A DNA stretch of 64,000 nucleotides, taken from positions 142,712,140 through 142,776,139 of the forward strand of contig CM043955.1 of the NCBI GenBank assembly GCA_014529385.2, in the 5' to 3' direction. Below, in pieces: positions 21,006 to 31,822 of the stretch. How positions within the stretch are numbered: position 1 is the first letter of the stretch; the number at the start of each line of letters is the position of its first letter. This DNA is from Adiantum capillus-veneris (Eukaryota; Streptophyta; Polypodiopsida; Polypodiales; Pteridaceae). A model generated the notes under the pieces. It did no database searches. It had not been told where the DNA came from and saw only the letters and a list, made by a program, of their open reading frames with translations. The translations under genes and the position numbers were made by a program.

Positions 21006-22595
21006 ATGGCACGCTATACCTTTGATGATATCCCAATCTTCTTCGGAAATCTAGAAGAAGATGTTGATGATTTTCTTGTTGATTTTAGAATGGTTTGTCG
21101 TATCCTTGGTAAAAGGGATGACATTGAAAAAGGGGATTTTCTATTGCTATGCCTTAGAGGCAACGCTCAGCAATGGTTTTGGAGTATGTCTTCTCAGATT
21201 GAAGATGGGTATACCCAAATTTCCAAAGCTTTGAAGACCAGATTCTCTAAATTTCCAACAATGGAGAAAGCATGGGCTTCATTAGGGAGACTTCAACAAC
21301 ATGGTGAAGACTACTATGCTTATGAGGATATTTTTTCTCGTCAATGGGGAGGATATGGGTTTAGTTCTACATTTCCAGATTATGTAAAAATGGAGCAATT
21401 TATTTCGAGTTTGTCTCCTTTCCTAAAGACTAAGGTTACTTGTAGTGGACCTTCTACCTTTGAAGAAGCGGTCACTATTGCCCGAAGGAAGTTTCACAAG
21501 TACTTCTACATCAAAAATGGTTTCCATCATGCTGGAAGAACCAACCATCATGAAAGTGTTTCTATCAAGGAGTCATCTCCTTTTCCATACTTGTCTCCTT
21601 CTACTCCGACAAATGTTGAAGAAGTTACTTACATGCCAATGGATTATTCAAGTGCTAAAGTGTGTGGCCAAGATTCAAATGTGGAATCTCTTTCTTCTAC
21701 CTTTATCACAAGCATGCAAAAATCGACACAAGATATCTCAAATGGCATTGATGATTCAATAATGGATACATCCAACCTTTTGGCGGAGGATCAATTTCTA
21801 GTCCGAGCAGACGAATCATTTGTGCAACATGAATCTATGGAGAATGAAGACCTTGAAGGTAACCTTGATCTCACGGAATGTTCTGAGAGTGTATCTTGTC
21901 TAAAAGAAGAGAGTGAAGAAGAAGATGAAATCATAGGTGAAGAGATCATATACCACATTGATCATAAAGAGATGATTGTGTACATGGAATGCCAACTCCG
22001 AAACAAAGTAGAAGAGTGTGAGTTGAATCCATGTGAGGATAATCTTCAAGAAGTGTTTGAGGATGTTGAAAAGCATTGGTATGACCCATGTATGTTAAGC
22101 ATGGAGGAACCTATCATGCAAGAAGCCAAAGTTTTCACAAAATCAAATAGTAATCCATCAACCTTTGAGGTGGTACAATGTGAGGAGTTACAACCTTGCC
22201 AAAGGGGGGGCTTAGAAGGGGATGAAGAACATGGGAGAGTAGTTAAAAATAAAATCATAAAAGGAAACTATCAGAAGGGTATCATTCTCTCCAATGGTGT
22301 TTTAGTGGGTGGCTCTCCATTCATGGGACAATCTCTTAGCAAAAAAATCCAAGCTTTTGAAGCCCCAATCATCTTCACATTGGGTTTCACCTCTTCAAAG
22401 TCAACTTATCCCCTCTTCACATATACCTTTCATCAGGGACACCATACCTTCTTAAGTGGAAGAGGACATGAATACTTGGTGATGAACGGATGTTTTCAAA
22501 CCTTCTTCATTTGGTTCTTTGGTGTATGGAGGTCGCACATTGTGATGCTTCTGTTCTTCATCATAGATGAAAAACTTGTTGATTGCTACATGTGA
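21006..22595 (+). CDS. E3 Gag-like protein, the only main ORF of the element
   Basis: A 529-residue uninterrupted ORF. Residues about 10-170 have the gypsy gag capsid pattern (DDFLVDFRMVCRILG, NAQQWFWSM, ALKTRFSKFPTMEKAW, FISSLSPFLKTKV). Unlike E2 and E5 there is no CCHC knuckle and no protease. The middle (about 175-400) is acidic and S/E-rich; the C-terminal part turns hydrophobic (FIWFFGVWRSHIVMLLFFII). TGA at 22593-22595 ends the frame, but the same frame stays open for another 187 codons. The intact length in a pol-less element suggests selection or recent activity. Inferred role: particle protein, possibly co-assembling with enzymes of a partner element. Confidence 0.75.
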   Translation: MARYTFDDIPIFFGNLEEDVDDFLVDFRMVCRILGKRDDIEKGDFLLLCLRGNAQQWFWSMSSQIEDGYTQISKALKTRFSKFPTMEKAWASLGRLQQHGEDYYAYEDIFSRQWGGYGFSSTFPDYVKMEQFISSLSPFLKTKVTCSGPSTFEEAVTIARRKFHKYFYIKNGFHHAGRTNHHESVSIKESSPFPYLSPSTPTNVEEVTYMPMDYSSAKVCGQDSNVESLSSTFITSMQKSTQDISNGIDDSIMDTSNLLAEDQFLVRADESFVQHESMENEDLEGNLDLTECSESVSCLKEESEEEDEIIGEEIIYHIDHKEMIVYMECQLRNKVEECELNPCEDNLQEVFEDVEKHWYDPCMLSMEEPIMQEAKVFTKSNSNPSTFEVVQCEELQPCQRGGLEGDEEHGRVVKNKIIKGNYQKGIILSNGVLVGGSPFMGQSLSKKIQAFEAPIIFTLGFTSSKSTYPLFTYTFHQGHHTFLSGRGHEYLVMNGCFQTFFIWFFGVWRSHIVMLLFFIIDEKLVDCYM

Positions 22596-23159
22596 ATATT
22601 TCATCAATCAGTACCAAAATATATTCTCTTCCAATGTGTTGGAAGCAATAGAAACCTTCGTCTATTATCTACTTATGTGGTAAACTATTTGCAATATCTT
22701 CCAATAGCAGTTGGAAGCATGGATCAAGCTTTCCTAAATCATGAAGGTCATAGAATTTTTGACTTGATGAGCCTACCCAGGTCGAATGAATTTTATGAGC
22801 TACAACTCAGGAATTTGCTCATACAAGCTCTTGAAGATCGTAGCAGATACATCAACTTTACACAGGAGGAAGAGCAACCAATCTTTTATATCACATTCAT
22901 AGTAATAGATGCAATGATGGACAACAATAGAATGTACAAGTTTCTTCAACCGAAATCAGTAAGTGATTCCATACCATACATCTCTCTTTGGGAAATATAT
23001 TTCAAGATCTTTGATCCTGGGGGGTGCTTATGGAAACTTTCTCAATGGAGGAGGTTTACTCCGTCACTTCATTACATCCTGCTATTGGCTCTGAGAACCT
23101 TTCATATCACACAAGGTTTTTTAATCATACAACAAAGGTTCTTCAAAGATGAGAGCTGA
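22596..23159 (+). CDS. E3 downstream ORF in frame with gag
   Basis: This is open in the gag frame from the codon after TGA 22593-22595 to the stop at 23157-23159. The first ATG is at 22719, giving 146 residues. It contains LRNLLIQALEDRSRYINFTQEEEQ-type helical sequence and hydrophobic stretches, and no family is recognised. It may be a C-terminal extension of Gag reached by readthrough, a separate product, or the tail of an originally longer ORF closed by one mutation. Confidence 0.45.
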   Translation: MFHQSVPKYILFQCVGSNRNLRLLSTYVVNYLQYLPIAVGSMDQAFLNHEGHRIFDLMSLPRSNEFYELQLRNLLIQALEDRSRYINFTQEEEQPIFYITFIVIDAMMDNNRMYKFLQPKSVSDSIPYISLWEIYFKIFDPGGCLWKLSQWRRFTPSLHYILLLALRTFHITQGFLIIQQRFFKDES

Positions 23160-23228
23160 CAAAGACAGACGTTACACAATCTACATGTTGTATGGTCGGA
23201 TGAATGGTACATGAATGTACCATTATCT

Positions 23229-23242
23229 AAGGGGGGGGCTAA
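23229..23242 (+). other. E3 polypurine tract
   Basis: AAGGGGGGGGCTAA sits directly before the 3' LTR start TGATAGCC. It is the expected plus-strand primer. Confidence 0.8.
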
Positions 23243-25845
23243 TGATAGCCGTTTTTCGGCTTTCCATAATTTCCATAGTAAGCTACCTCACCCAATCAAA
23301 TCACTCAAACATTTTGGTTATCCCTACCATTTCATTGTACATAGGCGTGTGTGAGTTAGGGGACTTTCTTCATATTTTCTTAAAAACCCTCAATTAGCTA
23401 GTCACTGGGCTAGTTGAGCAAAAAAAAATAAAATAAATAAAACAATATAAGAATATTATGGCCCATTTGTGTGTAAATATTTTATTGTATATAGGGCCTA
23501 AATAAAATGATTTTTCATAATTATTTTGGTATTTATTTAAATATTTATACTTAGCTGTGTGTTATTTATGCTATGTACATTGACTCACCATTACCATATT
23601 TTTTCTTACCATTTTGCATACTCTTTATTCTATATAAAACTAATTTCATGCAAGCTTCTCTTATTTTTGGTGTAACTCCATCCCAATAAAAATCCAAAAA
23701 AATTAGTTTTATTTATGTGTATATTTTCTCACTATTGTCATTTTTTCCTTCCTACATCTATTCTCTATTACTCTCATAAATTAGACCACAAAAAATATTC
23801 ATCTTTTTATGGTAGACTTATAATGAGAAAGATTTATTTTGACCCCTTTATATTTTTTCCACCTATATTATTTATATTTGACATGTACATATTTTTTTAG
23901 ACCCCTCAATATTTGATTTTCTTAGTTGTACTATTCACTTATATCATGATCTCAATAATATCTTCAATTATAGACCTACCAAATAAGGTCAAGGGTATGT
24001 GGCATGGATGCATGCACCATGGGGAGCTCACTCTTGGAGGTATTCAAAAGAATCATCCAAAGAAGGACCTCACAAGGACCTTGTGCAGTGGAAAAAACAG
24101 TCGGTTTTGCTAAAATTTTAAAGATCACATGCTCCCCGAATTTGAAAAGGTGATACAAACAAAATTTGTAGCTCGTGAGCTGAAATATCATCTCAAATTT
24201 TTTCATATTTGTTTGAGCTACGAGCTGTAAGCTATGATTTTATTGGTGGACCCCATTTTGCCCATGCTATGCAGTCACACTCCCTCTTCCACTTTATCAT
24301 TTTCCTCTTTCACACACACTCCTCCCTCTCCTTCCCACTCCCAAACCTGCAACTCCCATGTCCTACTTCACCCTCTTCACCATTGCCACATCTCTCACAC
24401 CTCCATAGCCTTCATCCTCCATTTCTACACCCTATGTGTCCCCCTTTCTCTCTACATATATGTCCATATTACAATACTCTCTTCAGCTTTGTAAAGAACT
24501 TCAAAAAATCAGCAAAAATCCAAGGATAACCTCTGCAAATTAAGGCTTTTATCATGAATTTTCCAAGGTTTGAAGATAACATAGCTTCATCGACACAGGC
24601 TACTTCGCCATGCTGACTGCTTCTTCTTCCGGTGCTGTAAAGAGGTGAATGTCAACTTCTCCAAAGCTTCAACCTCTCTTTACCAGCTCATCCCTTCTCT
24701 AACTTTTCTCATCATATATCTCACCATTTGGTGAATGATTTTGTAAATATTTTGTAGTGATAATTACTAACTACTAACCACTAACCTTATTGTAAAATGC
24801 ACCCTCTACTAGAGTAGGCACTCCCAAATTATTCACTCAATCCTCTCTCCTTTCATCCTCAATAATTCTCTTCTCTTGAGCCCACATCCATGTGACTCAA
24901 AGGGCAAGAGAGACCCACCCTCATAAAAAAATTTAAAAATATGCATAATCTTTTATTCCTTCAAATAAACTTGATTAGGCCTAATCCAAATCGGGGCTTC
25001 TAAAACCTATAAATAGAGCCCTTCTCTCCCTTGTAAATCATCACATGTTCACACTACACCACACCATTCTCAACACATAACACACCACTCTTCAAGCCTA
25101 GTTGTGTAGAGTGTGTGCATTCTGAGTACTCTATTCCATCACTACACATAGGTGCATGGAGAAGCTTGAAGTTAGTTATGCCATCTAGAGGAGTGGAGTG
25201 ATACTATAATCTACAATCACACTTGTAGCCTACTCTTGTCCATAAATAAGATTCATAGTTTTGGGTGCAATTGTATGCTACAACTACGACTCTTCTGTCC
25301 AAATTGACTTGATAAGTTGGTTCATCAGGTGGTTGAAGGTATATTGTCCTTGAAGTTTGTTGTGCCATTTCATGCTTGGTGGTTTGAGGGCTTTTTGAAT
25401 TGTTTGCCTAAAAGGTCAATTGTAAGAGGGTGCTCGGTGAGAGGGATCCTGTGACCCTAAGACAATTTGTGTATTGGCAACAAGGTCAAGTTTTGTGTTG
25501 TTTCTCTATTTCTCATCAATCTTTGTGTGCATCTAGTCTTTAAGGCTAAGACTGAGTTGCTCAAGTTGATTTGTGCTCTTTACCTCTCTTTGGCGTGGTG
25601 AATGTGTGTGTTTGGTGTGTGTGGCTATCTTGCATTCCCCTCTCTTTGTGCGTTTGAGTACAAGGAGATATCACGTGCGTCCTAGTTCGCATCTACAACT
25701 AGGTGGTGCCCCTTTTCTTGTTGGTTTCGGGCTGTGGGTTGTTGTTGTCTCTGATTGTGCTTGCCCCAGCTCCAATTGAGCAGCACGGGAGCCTCGAAGG
25801 GTGTTTAGAGGCCACTCTTCTTGTTGCCCACCCCGGACTTCCTCA
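23243..25845 (+). repeat. E3 3' LTR, complete
   Basis: 2603 bp, TGATAGCC...CTTCCTCA, followed by CTAG. It is the only uninterrupted E3 LTR here and serves as the reference for the broken 5' LTR. The TATA box is at 25007-25016 and the U5 hairpin with TGGTGCCCC at 25681-25712. Confidence 0.9.
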
Positions 25846-25849
25846 CTAG

Positions 25850-26450
25850 TAGTAGTAACAACACATGTACAAGTGCAACAGAGCAGATTTTACAACTATA
25901 TGGCTAGAATGGGGATAAACTTTTGTACACAGATTTAGAAGGCCACAGATACTCGATGAGCAGCAAAAGCAGCACATGAGCCAAGTATCTATTGATCAGA
26001 GTAAAGCAAAATCCAGATAACTTCAAGATGTTTACAGACTTCAGTGGAGCCAGGTATTGCAAGCTAAAAAATGAAGTAGAGATAGAAGTACAAAAAATTG
26101 ACCAAAGTGGTTATCCAGAAATGTGCACAAGCTAGCAAAACATGCAGTTGGTTCATATGCAATCAAGGTCACTGTACATGGATTACAGTGATCAGATCTA
26201 TAGTTGAGAACCAGAATTGGAAGATCCAACATATCAGCCAATAGAAGCCAGTCTAATTGGAGAACCAAGCCAAAGACAATACAAAGGTCAAGATGGAGCA
26301 ATCTACAACTTGATGCTTAGTGTTTTAAAAGAAAATTCGGACAACTTGGCAAGCATAGAAGCAGAAGCTTATCAGCTAGAGCTTGACATGACAGAACCAA
26401 ATGAAATACCACTAGTCATGGCGTATTGCTCAAATTGTGGATGAAAAGGT
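25850..26450 (+). pseudogene. Decayed internal region of older LTR element, first module
   Basis: A-rich, gag-pol-like sequence with many stops. At 26217-26444 an open frame includes IEASLIGEPSQRQYKG and DGAIYNL. A diverged second version of this block lies at 27167-27290. The preceding flank (VHMQSRSLYMDYSDQIYS) also has a counterpart before the second copy. No family is recognised. Confidence 0.4.
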
Positions 26451-27069
26451 GTAAATTTTTATGAAGATTGCCAAGAAATCCAGACAACAAGGACACATCA
26501 ATAGTCAATCAAGGCACATAGCAAATTGGAAATGAGAATTATGATGTAGGTGCATTTAACTCATCACTTTTAATGCAATTGGAAGATTCTGCATTACCAT
26601 TAGAAGCACCAGTAAAAACACTGCAAGTTCAACTTGAGCATAAAGATGCACAGGCACGTGAAAAGCTTAAAATTGATTCTTCGAACAAAAAATTCTTGCA
26701 TGAGTTTGGTTAAGGTGTTCAGATACCACTGAATGTTGAGAAGAATGTTACGTTTGCAAATGATTTTGCATCCATTGCTATAAGTGTGCAATCATTCACG
26801 AGTCTACGAGACACATCAAACAGAATGATGTTAGCTTTGTATGGCACCCATAATTCATATGCACACTATGTAGACCAAAAAGGCCAACTATACAAAAAGA
26901 ATCAACTAGTGTTTGAACGGCCCACATAACCGCTCATAGAAGTGCATCCAGTGATCGATCAGAAAGGATGGTTCATTCCAGAGGAAAGAATCTATTATAG
27001 TCCATCCTCTCTATAACTGAAGGATATTACACGAGTGAACCGAGAAATTTCTTCAGAGCCAAACTCTCC

Positions 27070-27963
27070 TCCATCAAAAATCAAGCTTCAACATTGTAAC
27101 CAAACGAGCATATACTTTGACCAAAACAATCGTAGATATAGATGAGAGTCTAGCATCTATGATGCCTTGGGTCCTAAAACCATAGAAGCTCATATCATAG
27201 GAGACCCATGGGATAGACAATATCAAGGCAACGATAATGCTATCTACAGCTTGACTTGGGAAATAATTTGTCACGTTTCACGGAGATACATAGGAAACTA
27301 TGTAGAAGGTTTACAAATGCCAAACATCAACAGTGCTACCGAAAGTGTACCTTCACAGTCCCAGAAGGTGAGACTAAACCAGAGCCAAATAGTTTTGAAC
27401 TCTTACAATGAAGCAGGCTATAGTGATCACCCTAGGAAGGGGGGAGCTGTAAATTTATCAAGCTTAGCCTATGTACCAGGAAATGCTACACCAATTAGAA
27501 GCCCTAAAGCCTCTAGCCAACAGACATCTTCAAAGAAGAAACAATTGAAAGATCATATGGTTGTTGTAAGTTTCCAATTGACCCATTTTCCATCAGAGTC
27601 TACAGATAAATGCCTTTATGAAGATCATCAAGGACAAAATTTTTAGTTGATCTCCACAAGTCAGAGTCAAAAGACGACATATCCCATAGTGTTCAAACAG
27701 TTACATGTGACCAAGCTCACATATGCATATCAAGATGCACCTTGTACGAATATCAGCAAGATCATGACCTTGTACAAAACCCTACGGATGGCCCAACTGA
27801 AGTCCAAGACTATCTGAAGATGATGCAGAGCCTCAAGTTTCCAGAACAGGTGACTAAAAAGTCAAAGTCAACAGAAACTAAAGTCCAAAAAGCTACACAA
27901 GGTCACCACCAAAATCTCCTCCAAAGAGACAGATTCTGCCCGAAAGTACAGTGGATCTATTAA
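27070..27963 (+). pseudogene. Older LTR element, second copy of the duplicated module
   Basis: An open frame at 27167-27646 contains IEAHIIGDPWDRQYQG and DNAIYSL, diverged from the block at 26250-26310, so the ancestral protein had an internal duplication. It continues into Q/S/K-rich sequence and a short frame at 27742-27963. Numerous stops and shifts show decay. Confidence 0.4.
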
Positions 27964-28319
27964 GATCAAAGGTTACTCAGATGCAGGCGGCTAATGCTCA
28001 TCAATTGCAAACAAAAAGTGCACTATCACAGTCATACGAGTCAACATCAACGAAAGCAGGTGGTCAAGGCAAAGAAAATGCAGATAGAGCTTAACGAAAG
28101 GACACTACCACAACAAAGGCAGTCAATATAGAAAGAAATCCTGAGACGATCAAGTGCAACATTGTTGGTGAAAACGAAGAAAAGCTGCCAAGAGAAGCAA
28201 AGCTAGATTTTCAGTTAGACAAGAACCTCATGTCTTTTTGCACTTGGAAAAGATGTGGCCAACCATAGCTTCAAGATGCTCCTAAATTTGTGAGCATATC
28301 TGGAGACAAATAAGCAAAA

Positions 28320-29240
28320 TGGTGGGGAATTATCTCCACTACCATTGAAGTAAGTTCGCAGATCATCATAGCTCAATTCCACGTGATCACAACAAAGAAT
28401 ATGCCAAACGACATCATAATGGGAATGCCAATCGCTAAGAAGATGTCAGAGATACAGAATGTAAACAGGATGCAGTCTTTAGAGACAACAAAGAATGAAG
28501 ACCAAGACTAGTCACTCACGGATGACAGCACAAAGTCCTCAAGCACAGTTAAAATGGAGACGTATATCAAAGCAGATCTTATTGAAGATGATTCATCTCC
28601 ATCAAACAAAACTTTTGAAGATCTTAAAGCAGATCAAGCAATAGCAAGTGCAGATCAAATAGTACAAAAAGAAACCACAATAGCTATTGAGCAGAGAATG
28701 CCACCAAAGCCAGAAGTTAAGAAGAACGAGGTTGCAAAAAGTCAAGAAGCAATAGGAAGTTCAAAGACCAAGACATTGCCAACTGAATCAGCTGCTTTAA
28801 GTTATATTGAAAAACAAAGTCTCAAGTTACCCTACATAGAGACACATTTAGATCAAGATGAGACCGTGACAAAAGCAGCACAGAGATCTTCAATAGAATC
28901 TCCAATGAGAATAGCTATAGTTCTTAGCATTACAAAAGGATCAAGTGTCAGATGCAATGCTCTATTGGATAAAGAAGCAAAGTGCAATATGGTTGCAGAC
29001 AACATTCAATGCATTCTAGAGATTACTCCGGGCAAGCCAGATAACAGAGACATCATGGATAAAGCTACATGTCAAGAAGAAATGGTTGCTACCCTTAGCA
29101 TCCAAAATGATGAAGAACATGTAAAGTTTCAGGTAAAGCCTTCAAAGGAAATACATGTAGATTTCATCCTTGGACATTAGTGGTTAGACCAACACAAGGC
29201 CTACAAAGAAGATAAAATGCTAATACTCTCTTTTCCAAGA
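28320..29240 (+). pseudogene. Older LTR element, retropepsin-like remnant(s)
   Basis: The frame 28554-29180 is K/E-rich, then shows VRCNALLDKEAKCNMV, which lines up with the active-site region of LTR-element proteases but has DKEA instead of D(S/T)GA. About 65 residues later comes VDFILGH, a stop, then WLDQHKAY, the usual ILG..WL end of the domain. A second possible protease end (NDIIMGMPI) lies upstream near 28405-28430, suggesting another duplication. Placement before the 3' LTR with no RT between is unusual. Confidence 0.4.
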
Positions 29241-31182
29241 GGTAGACAACATCAGTTAACAGGTACCATTAATGCTGGAATCAAAGTGGCAAAAGTCACA
29301 AGAATCAAAGAAAAATCTTGCAGACAAAGGTAAAGCTAAAGTGGAGCTTCCATCAACTAGCAAAGAAGGTGTGACAACATATGCCTCTACATCAAAGAAC
29401 CCTCATGGATCAGCTTTTTCAAGCAAGTCAAGCTTTCAAAACTTCAAGTCAACTGCTGACCCAACTAAACCCTCTAAGGAGACACCCAAAAAGGTAAAGA
29501 GATTTCGGCTAAAATACTCAAGAAAGCAAAGGAAAATCAAGCAAGTGTCTGTTCCAAGCAGTTTAGTCAAATTCAATGATCCCATTTGGATTAAAGACAG
29601 GAAATCAACACAGAAAGACAAACACATGGTATGGATAGCATCACAATGGAGCTTAAAAGAATAGGAGTAATATAGAGGTAACAAACAGATATGGATGCCA
29701 AAACCACAGGTTAGGATATATGAAGTAACTTCAAGTCCCTCCCAAGAAAGAAGGCCCATAAGGTATCAACCTTGACACTATCATGGGATACCTAAGAAGT
29801 AGGTATACAATAGAACAACATCGACGGATGTTAAAGTCTACCACAACTTTCAAGAGGATATAGAACAAAGATGGATCTCAAAGAATGTTCCTCTCAGACA
29901 AGGATTCTACACAGGTTATACAAAGATTTGGCTACCAGTCAACCACAAGCCAACTGCAACTACACCGGACCTGAATGAAGATCTCAAGAGCTCAACAAGA
30001 TCTAGAGCTCAACAAAGTCAACAAAGGAGCTACAAAGGTCATCAAAAGAAGGATAACCCAACCAATGAGAATGCACATTTGAAAAAGATAAAACAGGTAT
30101 GGCAAAAGAAACCTTCAATGCTAACTTGGTCCTTCACTAATCCTCTTTTTGAGGATTCAAGCTTACTTTTACCTGAATAAATGTTTGTAGTAAGCACAAG
30201 AATGTAGAAAGTCAAGTCGCCAGGTTGCAAAAAACACTCTTTGGCATAGTCAGTGACGGGATGCTGAGCCATAAAATGAGCAAAGCATTGTCCCAAAGTT
30301 TCAATTCATATTAAACTTTGTGCTAAAATCGTAATTATTAGGCTTCTGCTCAAGCTGGAAGAGTTGAGCATATCTACGTCAGGTCGCTCATGTTGGATGA
30401 GATGAGCATAAAAGTCAAAGTCTATTAACTTACAATTGGTGGAGTGTCGTAGAGTCCAACACTCATGCACAGTGCACAGTAAGATGAGAGCACATATCCT
30501 CGACAAAAAAACCATTCTTAAAGGGGTGCCAGCTTGCAAAGCCATGTCATATGCTTTTATAGCTACACCATATTTCTGAGAAGAACCCCTCAAAATCCTT
30601 CTTGCACAACATATTGTTTCCCATGCATTTTTGTGTATGCATATATAGGATATCCCATCATTGGACGTATGCATTAGACACTCTTTTTTGCTTCCACCTA
30701 TGCACCTTGAGTGAACTACAATAGGCAAACCAATGTTCCATCATGCTACCCTTTCATATTTGTTGCCTTTTTAATTCCATATCTATTGAAAAATAATCCC
30801 TTGAGTACTTTATTAATATTTCCCATGCTAATAAGTATCCCAATAATGCACGTATTCCAAAGGCACTTTTTTTCCACTGGGTATTTTTCCCTTTGGTCAT
30901 CCAGGTATTAGACCCTAATTTAGAACCTCATCATTCTACTTCTCTTGTACATACTTTTTATAAATAAACAATAGCCTCATCATTATGCTATTACAACGGA
31001 CAAAGGCGACATCATCTCTCACATCAGACATATTCGGACCAATGAAGATGCTGCAACAAATTGAACCTCATCAACTAATTCAACAAAAAAATGATGACAA
31101 TCAGCCTATCAACAACCAATCAAAAACCTTCCACAGCCTCCACGGACACTTTTTAATAGTGTCCGAGTATGGGCACTAAAAT
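29241..31182 (+). pseudogene. Older LTR element, 3' internal sequence without recognisable pol
   Basis: A basic S/K-rich frame at 29272-29664 (KVKRFRLKYSRKQRKIKQ) is followed by sequence with repeated WI/VW-P-K-like phrases (about 29680-30110) and many stops. No RT, RNase H or integrase motif is visible on either strand up to the polypurine tract. A perfect 8-bp stem, CGGACACT/AGTGTCCG, lies at 31143-31165. Confidence 0.35.
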
Positions 31183-31195
31183 CGGAAGGGGGGAA
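31183..31195 (+). other. Polypurine tract of the older LTR element
   Basis: CGGAAGGGGGGAA directly before TGTTAACTGAG, a classic plus-strand primer and LTR start. Confidence 0.75.
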
Positions 31196-31822
31196 TGTTA
31201 ACTGAGTCAACGTCAGTTAACAGAAGCTGCTAAAGACCGAAGGCATACGGATGCACATCGAAGATGAATACAAAGAAGGATTGGAGTTCCACATTTTCCA
31301 CATTTTTCCAAAATGGTCATGTATTGTAAATTCTTGATTTATTTCAAGCCATTGTAATATTTTAATGTGTTATGGGCTCAATGGGAGTTCCAAGCTATAA
31401 AGAACATGTCAGTTAGTGTGCCTAGGTAGCAAATTCCATGAGTGGTGGAGCCCTAAAGGCCTTGGGCGCCCGGACGTTGCATATTTTTATCCTAGGTATA
31501 TAAGGCAATGTGTAAAAGAAATTAGGGTTCTCAAGCTCATTTGTTGAGAGCACTCTTTGGTTAGAGCTCTTGAGGTGTGTGGTTATGGAGACTTGAGCTT
31601 CTCCTTGCTCATGTGACTTGATTAGCACTAATCAATGCTTAATTCTCTTTCACTATGCCTCTCTCATGCTTCTTATGATTGATAATGATGTTTTGATTAG
31701 CTAGATCTTAACTAATTAGTGGTTAATCTCACTCTAATCTTGTGTGATTGACCTCTCTTGCTTGTGTGTACATGTAGGTTTGATTGGAGTGTGGTGTTCG
31801 ATAGATCTATGTGTGCATAACA
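31196..31822 (+). repeat. 3' LTR of the older element
   Basis: 627 bp, TGTTAACTGAG...GTGCATAACA. There is a TATA box GTATATAAGG at 31496-31505. It is not similar to the candidate LTR at 2209-2747, so the two belong to different elements. No 5' partner is visible in the window. Confidence 0.65.

Larger units (their letters stand above)
5882..25845 (+). mobile_element. E3: non-autonomous gag-only LTR retrotransposon (with nested insertions)
   Basis: The LTR starts TGATAGC and ends CCTCA, and CTAG is found directly on both sides (5878-5881 and 25846-25849), a 4-bp target duplication. The 3' LTR (23243-25845, 2603 bp) is intact. The 5' LTR is in pieces at 5882-5925, 6963-7031 and 18272-20712, separated by an inverted LTR fragment and by E2. 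The internal region is only 20713-23242, with a primer site, one gag-type frame and a polypurine tract. Protease, reverse transcriptase, RNase H and integrase are absent rather than decayed, so mobility would need enzymes supplied by relatives such as E2 or E5, which share its primer site and U5 signals. Confidence 0.85.

Noticed and set aside
2209-31822. Pairing of the LTR candidate 2209-2747 with the LTR 31196-31822 as one element
   Set aside because: Their sequences are not similar beyond the TGTTA start and an ACA end, so they are different elements.
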